In this document: piece by piece, positions 7,447 through 14,832 of the stretch
Position numbering within the stretch: position 1 is the first letter of the stretch
Layout of the letters: each line of letters starts with the position of its first letter
DNA from: Firmicutes bacterium UBA1535
GTDB taxonomy: Bacteria > Bacillota > Clostridia > Tissierellales > Sedimentibacteraceae
Length of the DNA stretch: 15,028 bases
Direction of reading: 5' to 3'
NCBI GenBank assembly: GCA_002323775.1
Contig: DCPV01000186.1
Location: 421-15,448, forward strand
Made by a program: the position numbers and the translations under genes
The notes under the pieces: model-generated
What the model saw: only the letters and a program-made list of their open reading frames with translations
Databases searched by the model: none
What the model was told of the DNA's origin: nothing

Positions 7447-8490
7447 TTATTTTAAGTAAATATATTTTTCTTTTTTTTCAACAACTCTGCCTATAATAGC
7501 AAATTTAGTGTCTAAGCCTTTGTCTTTCATATCATTTATTATCTTATCAGCATCATTTTCATTTGCACTAATAAGCAAACCACCTGAGGTTTGAGGATCG
7601 AAAAACAAGTCAACATAAGCCTCATCAATATTGTTAAGCTCAAGCTTCTTTTCAAAGTATGTCCTGTTTTTATATGCTCCGGCAGGAATTAAACCCATTT
7701 CAGCTAATTCCATAACATTGGTAATAATAGGTACATCCTTTGTATTTATTTCAAAGCTTACATTACTAGCCTCAGCCATTTCAATACTATGACCTATAAG
7801 ACCAAAGCCTGTGATATCAGTACAGCTGCTTACATCATAATTTTCAATAGCTTCCTTTGCCTTTTTATTTAATGAGGTCATCACAACTATAGCTTCATCA
7901 ACAATTTCCTTTGGAGCCATATCAGCCTTAACTGCTGTATTTACGATACCAGAGCCTATTTGCTTAGTTAATATCAACACATCACCTGGTTTTGCTCCGT
8001 AGTTCTTTAATATTTTGTTTGGATTGACAAAGCCTGTCACGCAAAGACCGTATTTAGGCTCATCATCCTCTATTGAGTGTCCTCCAGCCAAAGTTGCTCC
8101 TGCTTCAATAACTTTTGAAGCTCCACCTTGCAGCATTTCAGCCATAACTGAAGGATCTAAGCAATTAGGAAATCCTACTATATTCAAAGCAAGCCTAGGT
8201 TCTCCACCCATTGCATATACATCACTTAAAGAATTTGCTGCCGCAATTTGTCCAAATGTATACGGGTCATCAACTACTGGTGTAAAAAAGTCTACTGTTT
8301 GTATCATTGCAATCTCGTCATTTATTTTATAAACAGCTGCATCGTCAGAGGTTTCAATTCCAACTATTAAATTATCATCTTTGAATTTAGGTAGCTTGCA
8401 CAAAACTTGTGCAAGGGTCTCAGGACCTATCTTGGCCGCTCAGCCAGCAGTCTTTGTCATTTGTGTTAGTTTTATTTCATTTACACTCAT
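7447..8490 (-). CDS. selD: Selenophosphate synthetase SelD, a selenoprotein (in-frame TGA read as Sec)
   Basis: 347 residues when the TGA at 8440-8442 is read as Sec (residue 17). It makes selenophosphate from selenide and ATP. A plain reading starts only at about 8403 and would lose the catalytic N-terminus. Reading from the ATG at 8490 gives [32 protein letters not shown], matching the family start; Sec17 and K20 fall at the E. coli Cys17 and Lys20 positions. That ATG has AGGAG 10 bases upstream. Further motifs are [31 protein letters not shown] and the C-terminal [16 protein letters not shown]-like hairpin follows the TGA. It is 17 bases after comEA, and its ribosome binding site touches the comEA stop codon. 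Confidence 0.96.
8395..8442 (-). promoter_or_regulatory. Sec codon and SECIS-like hairpin in selD
   Basis: The TGA at 8440-8442 is followed after 24 bases by a perfect 9-bp hairpin, CTTGCACAA-GTT-TTGTGCAAG (8395-8415). The apical loop starts with G about 33 bases from the TGA, within the 16-37 base range and G rule known for bacterial SECIS elements. A smaller GGTC-CTGA-GACC hairpin lies between them. SelB should bind one of these. Confidence 0.8.
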
Positions 8491-8507
8491 TTTATTATCG
8501 CTCCTTT

Positions 8508-9203
8508 CTATTTCACAGTTATATTTTCCTTGATATTTTCAAAGGTCTTTTCTCCAATACCTTTGACATTCTTTATATCTTCGATTTTCGTAAACTTTTT
8601 TTCTTGTCTATAATCAATAATTCTCTGTGCAAAGGAATCTCCTATTCCCTTCAAAGTAGTAAGTTCTTCCTTAGTCGCTATATTTATATTGATTTTAGCA
8701 CTTGTAGTATCAATATTCTTACTACTCTTAGTATTGGTAGAATTTATATTTTCACTATTAACTGTAGCATTATTTTCGATAAGACTTAAGTCATCTTTAT
8801 TAAATGGTATATAAATCTTTTCTTCATCATTTAAAATTCTTGCTTTGTTTAAATGTTTAGCTATATAGTCAGAATTTGCATCCTCCAAAAGCCCTCCTGA
8901 TGCTTCAATTGCATCATTTAATCTCGCACCCTCATTTAATTCATAAATACCCGGATTTTTGACAGCACCGCTAATATCTATGAATATGTGAGATACTTCT
9001 TTGGCTTCTTCGTCTTGATTTGATTTTTCTTCTTCTCCATTATCTTTTTTGGCTTCTTCCTCAGATTTTTTTATCTCTGATTCATCATAAGGCTGAAGAT
9101 TATTAGCATTTTTTGATTGTAGCTTATAACCTAAAAAAGTTATAATTGCAACAACAATTACACCGAGTAAAATCAGCCCTTTTTTGTAAATATCTTTCCC
9201 CAT
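8508..9203 (-). CDS. comEA: ComEA-type DNA-binding competence protein
   Basis: 231 residues. ComEA is a membrane-anchored DNA receptor in natural transformation, acting outside the membrane. Seen: a short cytoplasmic start, a membrane helix at about 8-25, and a Lys/Glu-rich linker at about 40-67. A SLBB domain follows (IDISGAVKNPGIYEL to EKIYIP, about 72-132), then a Ser/Thr/Asn linker and a C-terminal helix-hairpin-helix pair with KGIGDSFAQRI and KGIGEKTFENI (about 171-231). The ATG at 9203 is preferred over the longer frame to 9260, because the extra residues are not family-like and lie over the promoter region. A GGGGG site is 4-5 bases upstream. First gene of the operon, directly before selD. 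Whether the host is competent is unknown. Confidence 0.92.
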   Translation of the reverse strand: MGKDIYKKGLILLGVIVVAIITFLGYKLQSKNANNLQPYDESEIKKSEEEAKKDNGEEEKSNQDEEAKEVSHIFIDISGAVKNPGIYELNEGARLNDAIEASGGLLEDANSDYIAKHLNKARILNDEEKIYIPFNKDDLSLIENNATVNSENINSTNTKSSKNIDTTSAKININIATKEELTTLKGIGDSFAQRIIDYRQEKKFTKIEDIKNVKGIGEKTFENIKENITVK

Positions 9204-9242
9204 TTTTCCCCCACTTACACATATTAAAATATTTATAACACC

Positions 9243-9271
9243 ATTATACATAAAAAACAAAAAAATATCAA
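9243..9271 (-). promoter_or_regulatory. Promoter of the comEA-selD-selA-selB operon
   Basis: TTGATA at 9266-9271, 17-base spacer, TATAAT at 9243-9248. It is about 40 bases before the comEA ATG. The short gaps from comEA through selA, without terminators, imply that the sel genes share it. Confidence 0.7.
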
Positions 9272-9280
9272 ATTTTTTAA

Positions 9281-9309
9281 TTTAATTTTTTTCTTTTCTA
9301 TGATATAAT
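9281..9309 (+). promoter_or_regulatory. Promoter of the carboxypeptidase gene
   Basis: TATAAT at 9304-9309 preceded by TGA (extended -10), with a poor -35 box TTTAAT at 9281-9286 and a 17-base spacer. It is back to back with the comEA promoter. The leader to the ATG is about 110 bases, and I see no recognised riboswitch in it. Confidence 0.6.
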
Positions 9310-9425
9310 GTCCAAAGGGTATTGTAATTAATAGTTCATAAATCTTTCTACAAAAGACTTTAGTATCAGAAACTATGATGCAATAAAATTCATACATTTT
9401 ATAAATAACAAAATTAGGAGTTGCC

Positions 9426-10748
9426 ATGTTTAAAAAATACATATTATTAACTATATCAATATTATTTATTTTGTCAAATATATTCCCTGTTTATGCTGTT
9501 AGTACCGGTTGCGAATCAGTAATGCTTTTCGAGCTGAAAACTCAAAATGTTTTATATGAAAAATCAATTGATAAAAAAATGTATCCTGCAAGTCTTACTA
9601 AAATAATGACTGCAATAATCGCATTGGAAATTGGTAATTTAGATGATAAAATAACAGTGGATGAAAAGACTCCTTACGAAGTTGATGGAAGTAGTATAGC
9701 CTTAGAAGCTGGAGAAGTACTTTCTCTTAAAGATTTACTATATGCTCTTTTGCTACCCTCTGCAAATGATGCTGCCTCGGTTATTGCCAAGCATTATGGA
9801 GGTGGTACCCTAGAGAGTTTTGTTAAACTTATGAATGACAAGGCAAAGGAACTAGGTGCAACAAATACGCATTTTGCAAACCCTCATGGACTTCATGACG
9901 ATAATCATTATACAACCGCCTCAGATTTAGCAAAGATTACTACATATGCTATGAAAAATGAAAAGTTTAGAGAATATATAAAAACTACAAGATACACTAT
10001 ACCTGCAACAAATCTTAAGGAAGAAAGAGCATTGCATACCACCAATAATTTACTGCTAAATCTTGTAAAAGGCAATGATATAATAGTAAATAATAAGTAC
10101 GTTTCAAGACAATACGAAGGAGCAGCAGGTGTAAAAAACGGCTATACTCCAGAAGCAGGCAGCTGTCTTGTATCATATGCACAGAGAAATGGTGTAGAGC
10201 TTATTGCAATTGTTTTAAAAGGCACTAGTGCGGATGTATATACAGATACACATAATTTACTAAATTATGGATTTGATGAGTTTGAATTTAAAACTATTAT
10301 CAGTGCAAATGAATTTGTACAAGATTTAGAATTGGAAAATGATAGTAAAATAGCACTTGTAACTAAAGAAAGCGTTGCTTTATACGCAGAAAAAAATACT
10401 ACTATTGATAATGTCAAAAAAAATATAAAAATATACGACGTTAAATTTCCAATAAAAAAAGGTGATACTGTTGGAAAACTAGAATATGAGATTGATGGAA
10501 AGGTAATTGGAGCTACAGATATAATATCAACAGAATCTGTTATAACAGTTGAAACATCAAACTTAAACAACCCATCGAATAATGATGCTAACAATAAAAA
10601 ACCTTTTAAATTACCAACATTTCTGACAATTATTATTGCAATTGTTATAGCTGTAGTTGTTTTAAGAACTTATAATAAAATTCGTATTTACAGATTAAAA
10701 CAAAGAAGAAAGAAGCAAAGAGGAAAGATGAGACAAGAGGGAATGTAA
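9426..10748 (+). CDS. Secreted D-alanyl-D-alanine carboxypeptidase (peptidase S11, DacF-like)
   Basis: 440 residues. It trims the terminal D-Ala from peptidoglycan stem peptides. Seen: signal peptide at 1-24 with cleavage likely after VYA; catalytic SxxK as S56-L-T-K59 in PASLTKIM; and SxN as S112-A-N114. The third motif reads K237-N-G239 instead of the usual KTG. A PBP5-type C-terminal beta domain covers about 275-375. It ends in a membrane helix (about 396-413) and a very basic tail with KQRRKKQRGK, which fits an anchored enzyme. AGGAG lies 5 bases before the ATG. Monocistronic, with its own promoter and terminator. DacA, DacB and DacF paralogues cannot be told apart here, so no symbol is given. 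Confidence 0.93.
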   Translation: MFKKYILLTISILFILSNIFPVYAVSTGCESVMLFELKTQNVLYEKSIDKKMYPASLTKIMTAIIALEIGNLDDKITVDEKTPYEVDGSSIALEAGEVLSLKDLLYALLLPSANDAASVIAKHYGGGTLESFVKLMNDKAKELGATNTHFANPHGLHDDNHYTTASDLAKITTYAMKNEKFREYIKTTRYTIPATNLKEERALHTTNNLLLNLVKGNDIIVNNKYVSRQYEGAAGVKNGYTPEAGSCLVSYAQRNGVELIAIVLKGTSADVYTDTHNLLNYGFDEFEFKTIISANEFVQDLELENDSKIALVTKESVALYAEKNTTIDNVKKNIKIYDVKFPIKKGDTVGKLEYEIDGKVIGATDIISTESVITVETSNLNNPSNNDANNKKPFKLPTFLTIIIAIVIAVVVLRTYNKIRIYRLKQRRKKQRGKMRQEGM

Positions 10749-10761
10749 TTCCATTTAATAT

Positions 10762-10788
10762 AAAAAAGGGCTTGCAAGCCCTTTTTTT
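10762..10788. terminator. Bidirectional terminator between converging genes
   Basis: A run of A, stem GGGCT, loop TGCA, stem AGCCC, then seven T (10782-10788). It is symmetrical, so it can end both the plus-strand carboxypeptidase gene and the minus-strand exporter gene, whose stop is at 10823. Confidence 0.9.
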
Positions 10789-10822
10789 ATTTATGAGTTT
10801 TACTTAAAAAATATTAATATTT

Positions 10823-12658
10823 TTATGCTTCTCTATTTTTAAATAAATCTTTATAAATGTGATTATTGTTCAGTAAATAGTCATGATTTCCACTATCTGC
10901 AACCTTTCCATTTTCTAAAATAAATATTTTATCACTGTCTATTATAGCTGACACTTTGTGGCTTATAAATATTATGATAGATTTTTTACTATACTCTTTC
11001 ATTATTTTCATAATATCTTTTTCAGCTTTTCCATCAAGGTTCGCTGTAATTTCGTCAAAGATATATATTGGTGTCTCTCTTAGTAAGGCTCTTGCTATAC
11101 TTAATTTTTGCTTTTGTCCGCTTGATAATGTTGATCCTCCTTCGCCTATAATAGTTTCATATCCATTAGGCAGAGTTTTTATAAGCTCATCTAATCCAAC
11201 TAATCTACACATATTTTCTATATCTGTTTCTTTCAATGACTTATCAGATAATCTTATATTATTTATAATTGTATCATTGAAGAAAAATTCTTCTTTTTGA
11301 ATATATGTTATATTACTTCGTATAAAATCATAAGAAAGCTTAGAATAATCTAATCCATTTATATAAATATTTCCTTTTTCTATTTCATATAATTTTATCA
11401 GCAGCTTAGCAAGTGTACTTTTCCCGCATCCATTTGTTCCTACAATGCTATACAAACCGAAATCATCAATTGAAATGTTCATATTTGTCAGTATATTTTC
11501 CTTATCCTCTTCATAGCTAAAGCTTATATCTACGCATTTCAACGAAAATTTACTTTGTTTATCAATGTTTGAATTTTCTCCATATTTTATCTTATTTTCG
11601 AAATTTGAGTTGCTTTCATTTTTTGATTTCCTATTTATCATATCTGTACTTGATATACTATCAACTTCAGAGTCCTTATCCATAACTTCAATAACTCTAT
11701 TTAAAGAAACCATGATTTCTTGCAAGCTGATATTTATGCCAAATACTTGGGATATAGACGCAAATAACTTATTTATGTATGTGTTAAAGGACACCATCAA
11801 GCCAATTGTCAAAAGTCCATCTTTTATCAATAAGGCGGATAAATATATTATAAATAAAGATGAAAGCACAGTAATTGTGCTGTTAGCCAGTTGCATAATA
11901 TTTCCTAAGTATATTGACCTCTTTAAAAGATTAAATTCCTTATTAATAAAACCCTTATATTCGTTACTAATGATATTTTCTAATTGGAAGCTTTTAATTC
12001 CAATATTATTTGAAAAAATCTCATTTTGAAAGCTATAATATTTATCGCCAAATTCTTTTCTTTTCTTGGCTAATTCCTTAAAATATTTCCTTGCAAAATA
12101 AGTAACTAAAAAAGTTGCTGGTATATAAAATATAGCAATCGAAGATAAGCGAATTGAAATTGTTATGACAAAATACACAGAAATTAAAATATTAATTGCT
12201 ATATTAAGGATACTTGTAATTAGATCAATTCCAAATGAAATTATACCATCAGTATCTCCATTTAATCGAGAAATCAATTCTCCAACTTCATATTTACTGT
12301 AGAAGTAAGTTTTCATTCTTATCATATTATCAAAGAGTTCTGTTTGAGCTTTTTTTGACAGTTTAAAGTTGACTACTTGTCCTGTATATGTTTCAAGCAT
12401 ACTTAGTAAATTCGTGAACAAAGTAATAAAGAAATAAATTATAATTAGCTTCACCAAAAAGTCCATATGTCCAGATGTAATACTGTCTAACATCTTACCA
12501 TATAGATATGGACTTATATTTGCTACTAAAGAGCCGACAAATATTAAGCTTATAATTAAGATTAAATATTTTTTTCCTATAAAAACATTTTTTCGAAAAA
12601 CCATTTTAGTTTTTCTTTGTCTGATTTGTTTATATTCATTTTCATTACCACTCACCAA
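10823..12658 (-). CDS. ABC exporter, fused membrane and ATPase domains (possible N-terminal frameshift)
   Basis: 611 residues from a TTG at 12658. A half-size exporter: six-helix membrane domain (about 28-300), low-complexity linker (335-370), ATPase domain (371-611). Walker A GTNGCGKST is at 407-415, signature LSSGQ at 511-515, Walker B IYIFDE at 531-536, H-loop His567. No C39 peptidase domain, so it would not cut a leader itself. The start is doubtful. The only good ribosome site, GGTGAG at 12652-12657, fits an ATG at 12645 in another frame, giving MKMNINKSDKEKLKWFF. One more T in the T5 run at 12596-12600 would join that start to RKNVFIGKK. The gene may therefore be frameshifted, or it starts weakly at TTG, GTG or ATG 12604. 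It lies 52 bases after the lipoprotein and probably exports the Cys-rich peptide. Confidence 0.88.
   Translation of the reverse strand: MVSGNENEYKQIRQRKTKMVFRKNVFIGKKYLILIISLIFVGSLVANISPYLYGKMLDSITSGHMDFLVKLIIIYFFITLFTNLLSMLETYTGQVVNFKLSKKAQTELFDNMIRMKTYFYSKYEVGELISRLNGDTDGIISFGIDLITSILNIAINILISVYFVITISIRLSSIAIFYIPATFLVTYFARKYFKELAKKRKEFGDKYYSFQNEIFSNNIGIKSFQLENIISNEYKGFINKEFNLLKRSIYLGNIMQLANSTITVLSSLFIIYLSALLIKDGLLTIGLMVSFNTYINKLFASISQVFGINISLQEIMVSLNRVIEVMDKDSEVDSISSTDMINRKSKNESNSNFENKIKYGENSNIDKQSKFSLKCVDISFSYEEDKENILTNMNISIDDFGLYSIVGTNGCGKSTLAKLLIKLYEIEKGNIYINGLDYSKLSYDFIRSNITYIQKEEFFFNDTIINNIRLSDKSLKETDIENMCRLVGLDELIKTLPNGYETIIGEGGSTLSSGQKQKLSIARALLRETPIYIFDEITANLDGKAEKDIMKIMKEYSKKSIIIFISHKVSAIIDSDKIFILENGKVADSGNHDYLLNNNHIYKDLFKNREA
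12375..12570. repeat. Diverged direct repeat, copy in the intact exporter (partner 14833-15028)
   Basis: 196 bases align without gaps to 14833-15028 (constant offset 2458), about 81% identical by hand count. Both copies encode the same part of the exporter membrane domain. Similarity ends sharply on the left, and on the right it reaches the window edge. Confidence 0.9.
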
Positions 12659-12710
12659 TTATAAAAAGAAAAATTTTGTTTTTTAATAAATATTAAATAC
12701 AGAAATATAT

Positions 12711-14066
12711 CTATTTATTATGTATATTAAAATTTTTAACAAATTCATTTATTTCTTCATCAAGTATTTTATTCATTTCTTCATTTTTATAGTCAAAATT
12801 ATTTTCAGATAGTCTAACTAAGTTATCTTCAATAAATTTTTTAATTTTATCAACATATCTTTTATTAACGAAAAGCTTTTTAGAAAAAAATTCTCTACTA
12901 TCTTTGTTTTTCATTATTGTCTCAGAAATTTCATCTATTAAATTAGATATTTTAGTATATCTCACTTGACCTTCTTCTCCAAAAATTTTATACGGACCTT
13001 TATACTTTAGGTTTTCATCAAGTTCTAAAACTTCTCTTATAATTTTATCATTACTAACTGGTGAATATCCAGGAGCTTGATCACCTACAATGATTTTATA
13101 CACATCCTCACCTGTTATAAAGTTAGCTAATTCCCAAATTCTTTCATTGGTTATTTTTTTATTCATATAAAAGCAAGGAGAAAATGATGTCGATAATACA
13201 TCTGTAACCAATATATTATCGATAATTGATTCATACTCTTTTTGAATCCAGAAATATGCTGTTAATGACTTATGTTGTGCGTTTTGATAGAGGTTTAAAC
13301 CAGAATTTTCATCATATATATTATTATCTCTTATTAAGTCAGCAACAACTAATTTATTAATATCATTGTATTTTATAAAATCATCACAAATTTCCGTTAT
13401 AGAAGATTTCAACGAATTTCTAAACTTATCTGGATTATTAAAAATTTCACTCGTATCATTTACATACAATAAATCATATTTATTTTGAAAATATTGTAAT
13501 TTTTCAATGTATTCAAGCAAATCAACTTTAAATTTAGCACCTTTTCCTTTCATATCTTGCTTTATTTCTAGATAGTCATCATAAGTAATGATAGACTTAC
13601 TCAATTTTATGCCATAATAATTTAAAATATTAGGATCAATAACACTATAAGTACTCTTAACTCCAGTAGGTATACAAAATTTGTTTTTATATTCATCAAA
13701 AAGATTATTATAATTTTCAAGCTTTGTATAATCAGCATGATGATTTGATAAATCCCAAATATACCTTGCATCTTCAATTATAATCATATTACCACTTGCT
13801 GCTGCAAGATTTCTTTTCAAAACATAATCTTCATAAGATAGTATCTCTTTGTCATATTTGAATATTTTTAAAGGTATATCATTTTTCTGACAAAAATCTT
13901 CTATTCCTTCAATAAGATATTTCATATCAGTAGAATAGCCATTAACTATATAATCATAATACCACAATTGTATCTCTGCATTATCATCACTTTTTTTATT
14001 GCATGATGTTAATATAAGTATAACTGTTATTATTAAAACAACTGAAATGATTTTTTTAAATATCAT
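12711..14066 (-). CDS. Solute-binding-like lipoprotein of the peptide cluster
   Basis: 451 residues. A lipoprotein signal lies at 1-21 (KK, then a hydrophobic core) with lipobox L-T-S-C22, so it should be anchored outside the membrane. The mature part starts EIQLWYYDY, like extracellular solute-binding proteins of the sugar/peptide class. It continues with ARYIWDL and a GDQAPGYSPV stretch that fits the C-lobe. No permease pair is present, so uptake with this gene alone is unlikely. It may act as receptor, immunity factor or capture protein for the exported peptide; this is inference. The ATG at 14066 has a strong AGGAGGG 8 bases upstream. Placed between the Cys-rich peptide gene and the exporter. 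Base composition is very A/T-rich compared with the sel genes. Confidence 0.75.
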   Translation of the reverse strand: MIFKKIISVVLIITVILILTSCNKKSDDNAEIQLWYYDYIVNGYSTDMKYLIEGIEDFCQKNDIPLKIFKYDKEILSYEDYVLKRNLAAASGNMIIIEDARYIWDLSNHHADYTKLENYNNLFDEYKNKFCIPTGVKSTYSVIDPNILNYYGIKLSKSIITYDDYLEIKQDMKGKGAKFKVDLLEYIEKLQYFQNKYDLLYVNDTSEIFNNPDKFRNSLKSSITEICDDFIKYNDINKLVVADLIRDNNIYDENSGLNLYQNAQHKSLTAYFWIQKEYESIIDNILVTDVLSTSFSPCFYMNKKITNERIWELANFITGEDVYKIIVGDQAPGYSPVSNDKIIREVLELDENLKYKGPYKIFGEEGQVRYTKISNLIDEISETIMKNKDSREFFSKKLFVNKRYVDKIKKFIEDNLVRLSENNFDYKNEEMNKILDEEINEFVKNFNIHNK

Positions 14067-14095
14067 ACTACAATCCCTCCTAGTATTCGCAGGAA

Positions 14096-14128
14096 TTTAA
14101 AATATAAATATAACATTTATATTTTAAA
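14096..14128 (-). other. Perfect A/T hairpin before the lipoprotein ribosome site
   Basis: A perfect 14-bp stem (TTTAAAATATAAAT at 14096-14109, its complement at 14115-14128) with loop ATAAC in + orientation. It ends 14 bases before the lipoprotein ribosome binding site. No T-run follows. It may protect or process the mRNA, or slow translation of the lipoprotein. Confidence 0.5.
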
Positions 14129-14200
14129 TCTATAAAATTAAATTGTTTTTAATATAATAATAAGCATTAATTATCTCAAGACTAATATATAAAATCAAAG

Positions 14201-14227
14201 ATCAGTCTTTATATAAGAAAGGCTGAT
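14201..14227 (-). terminator. Partial terminator after the Cys-rich peptide gene
   Basis: On the minus strand a 10-bp stem with one mismatch (ATCAGCCTTT with AAAGACTGAT, loop CTTATAT) is followed by the T-rich stretch CTTTGATTTTATAT. It is 33 bases after the peptide stop codon. A leaky terminator here would give more peptide than lipoprotein and exporter, a usual arrangement in peptide-export operons. Confidence 0.45.
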
Positions 14228-14259
14228 AGTTTAAACAAAGGTTTTATATATTTAGTACT

Positions 14260-14493
14260 TTAACTAAATATTTTCTGTGATAATGGAACTATGCCCGCTT
14301 GACCAGTACATCCATCCCCGCAGTTTTTGGTACAACCATCACTAGAACATGCTCTAGAACAATCGCTATCACAATTATCTTCGCAAATATACATACATCC
14401 TCCTCCACAGCCATAGCCACAAGCTGTACAACCTGATGCACTAACTGGATTACTATTGTCTTTTATTGAAGCACTTAATTTTGACTTATACAT
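14260..14493 (-). CDS. CXXX-repeat cysteine-rich peptide (putative RiPP precursor)
   Basis: 77 residues. Residues 1-21 are a short leader-like part with no Cys and no secretion signal. From residue 22 there are eleven Cys at 22, 25, 29, 33, 37, 41, 45, 49, 54, 58 and 62, nearly all four apart, with Gly, Asp, Ser and Asn between them. The tail ends PLSQKIFS. This matches the pattern of CXXX-repeat peptides, known as likely targets of radical SAM maturases in RiPP clusters; the family name is from memory. The ATG at 14493 has AGGAG 5 bases upstream within a double GGAGG site, implying strong translation. It is followed by a lipoprotein and an exporter, and preceded by a broken gene. No maturase is in view. 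A metal-binding peptide is a less likely alternative. Confidence 0.85.
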   Translation of the reverse strand: MYKSKLSASIKDNSNPVSASGCTACGYGCGGGCMYICEDNCDSDCSRACSSDGCTKNCGDGCTGQAGIVPLSQKIFS

Positions 14494-14577
14494 TTATTCT
14501 CCTCCCTCCTTGTCAGAACTACACCTATTTCTATTATGCTGAAGCTTTTAGTTGTATAGGCTAAACCCCTAACTTTA

Positions 14578-14606
14578 TATAAAATATTCCTATTTTATAT
14601 TCTCAA
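14578..14606 (-). promoter_or_regulatory. Possible promoter of the Cys-rich peptide gene
   Basis: TTGAGA at 14601-14606 with A/T-rich TTTATA or TATATA 17-19 bases downstream. It overlaps the 3' end of the broken accessory gene. The peptide ATG is about 80 bases further. The -10 box is poor, and A/T-rich DNA gives many chance matches. Confidence 0.35.
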
Positions 14607-14832
14607 TAATACCCAAGACCTGCTTATTTTTAAAATCAATAAACCAATTTTTTCCTTCCCAATTATGTTTTTTACTATAATGCTTCTACCAATTTCTAAA
14701 CTCACTTAAGGTTTTTGTATATTCTGATATCAACTTTTGGTAAATCCTTTCATTATCTACGTCCACTATTTTTACCAAATTTTCATATGCATTTTTCTTC
14801 TCAAATAAATCCTCAATTTCTTTGCATTCTTC
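14590..14832 (-). pseudogene. Remnant of a small accessory protein gene, likely CXXX peptide modification-system type
   Basis: From the breakpoint at 14832 one frame reads EECKEIEDLFEKKNAYENL and on to SEFRNW, then TAG at 14686-14688, then KHYSKKHNWEGKNWFIDF and a final stop at 14590-14592. Both sides of the TAG are protein-like and in the same frame, so this looks like one gene of about 77 remaining codons with a TGG-to-TAG type nonsense change (NW-stop-K where a second Trp is likely) and a missing start. The pattern of helical LFEKKNAYENL, Trp residues and a final W-IDF strand reminds me of the small accessory proteins encoded beside CXXX-repeat peptides; this is from memory and unverified. 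It lies directly upstream of the peptide gene. Confidence 0.55.

Noticed and set aside
8440..8442. TGA seen as a stop that would make selD a pseudogene
   Set aside because: Position 17, family-like residues on both sides, a SECIS-like hairpin and the full Sec machinery nearby show recoding.
8409..8789. Plus-strand frame across the selD/comEA junction
   Set aside because: It is antisense to the selD start, including the Sec codon, and to the comEA C-terminus, both of which are clearly coding.
9233..9442. Minus-strand frame of 69 codons between comEA and the carboxypeptidase gene
   Set aside because: It lies over both divergent promoters, lacks a ribosome site and has no recognisable features.
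14260..14493. Cys-rich peptide as a ferredoxin or metallothionein
   Set aside because: The constant four-residue spacing does not match CxxCxxCxxxC ferredoxin clusters, and the exporter and lipoprotein neighbours favour an exported peptide. Metal binding is not fully excluded.
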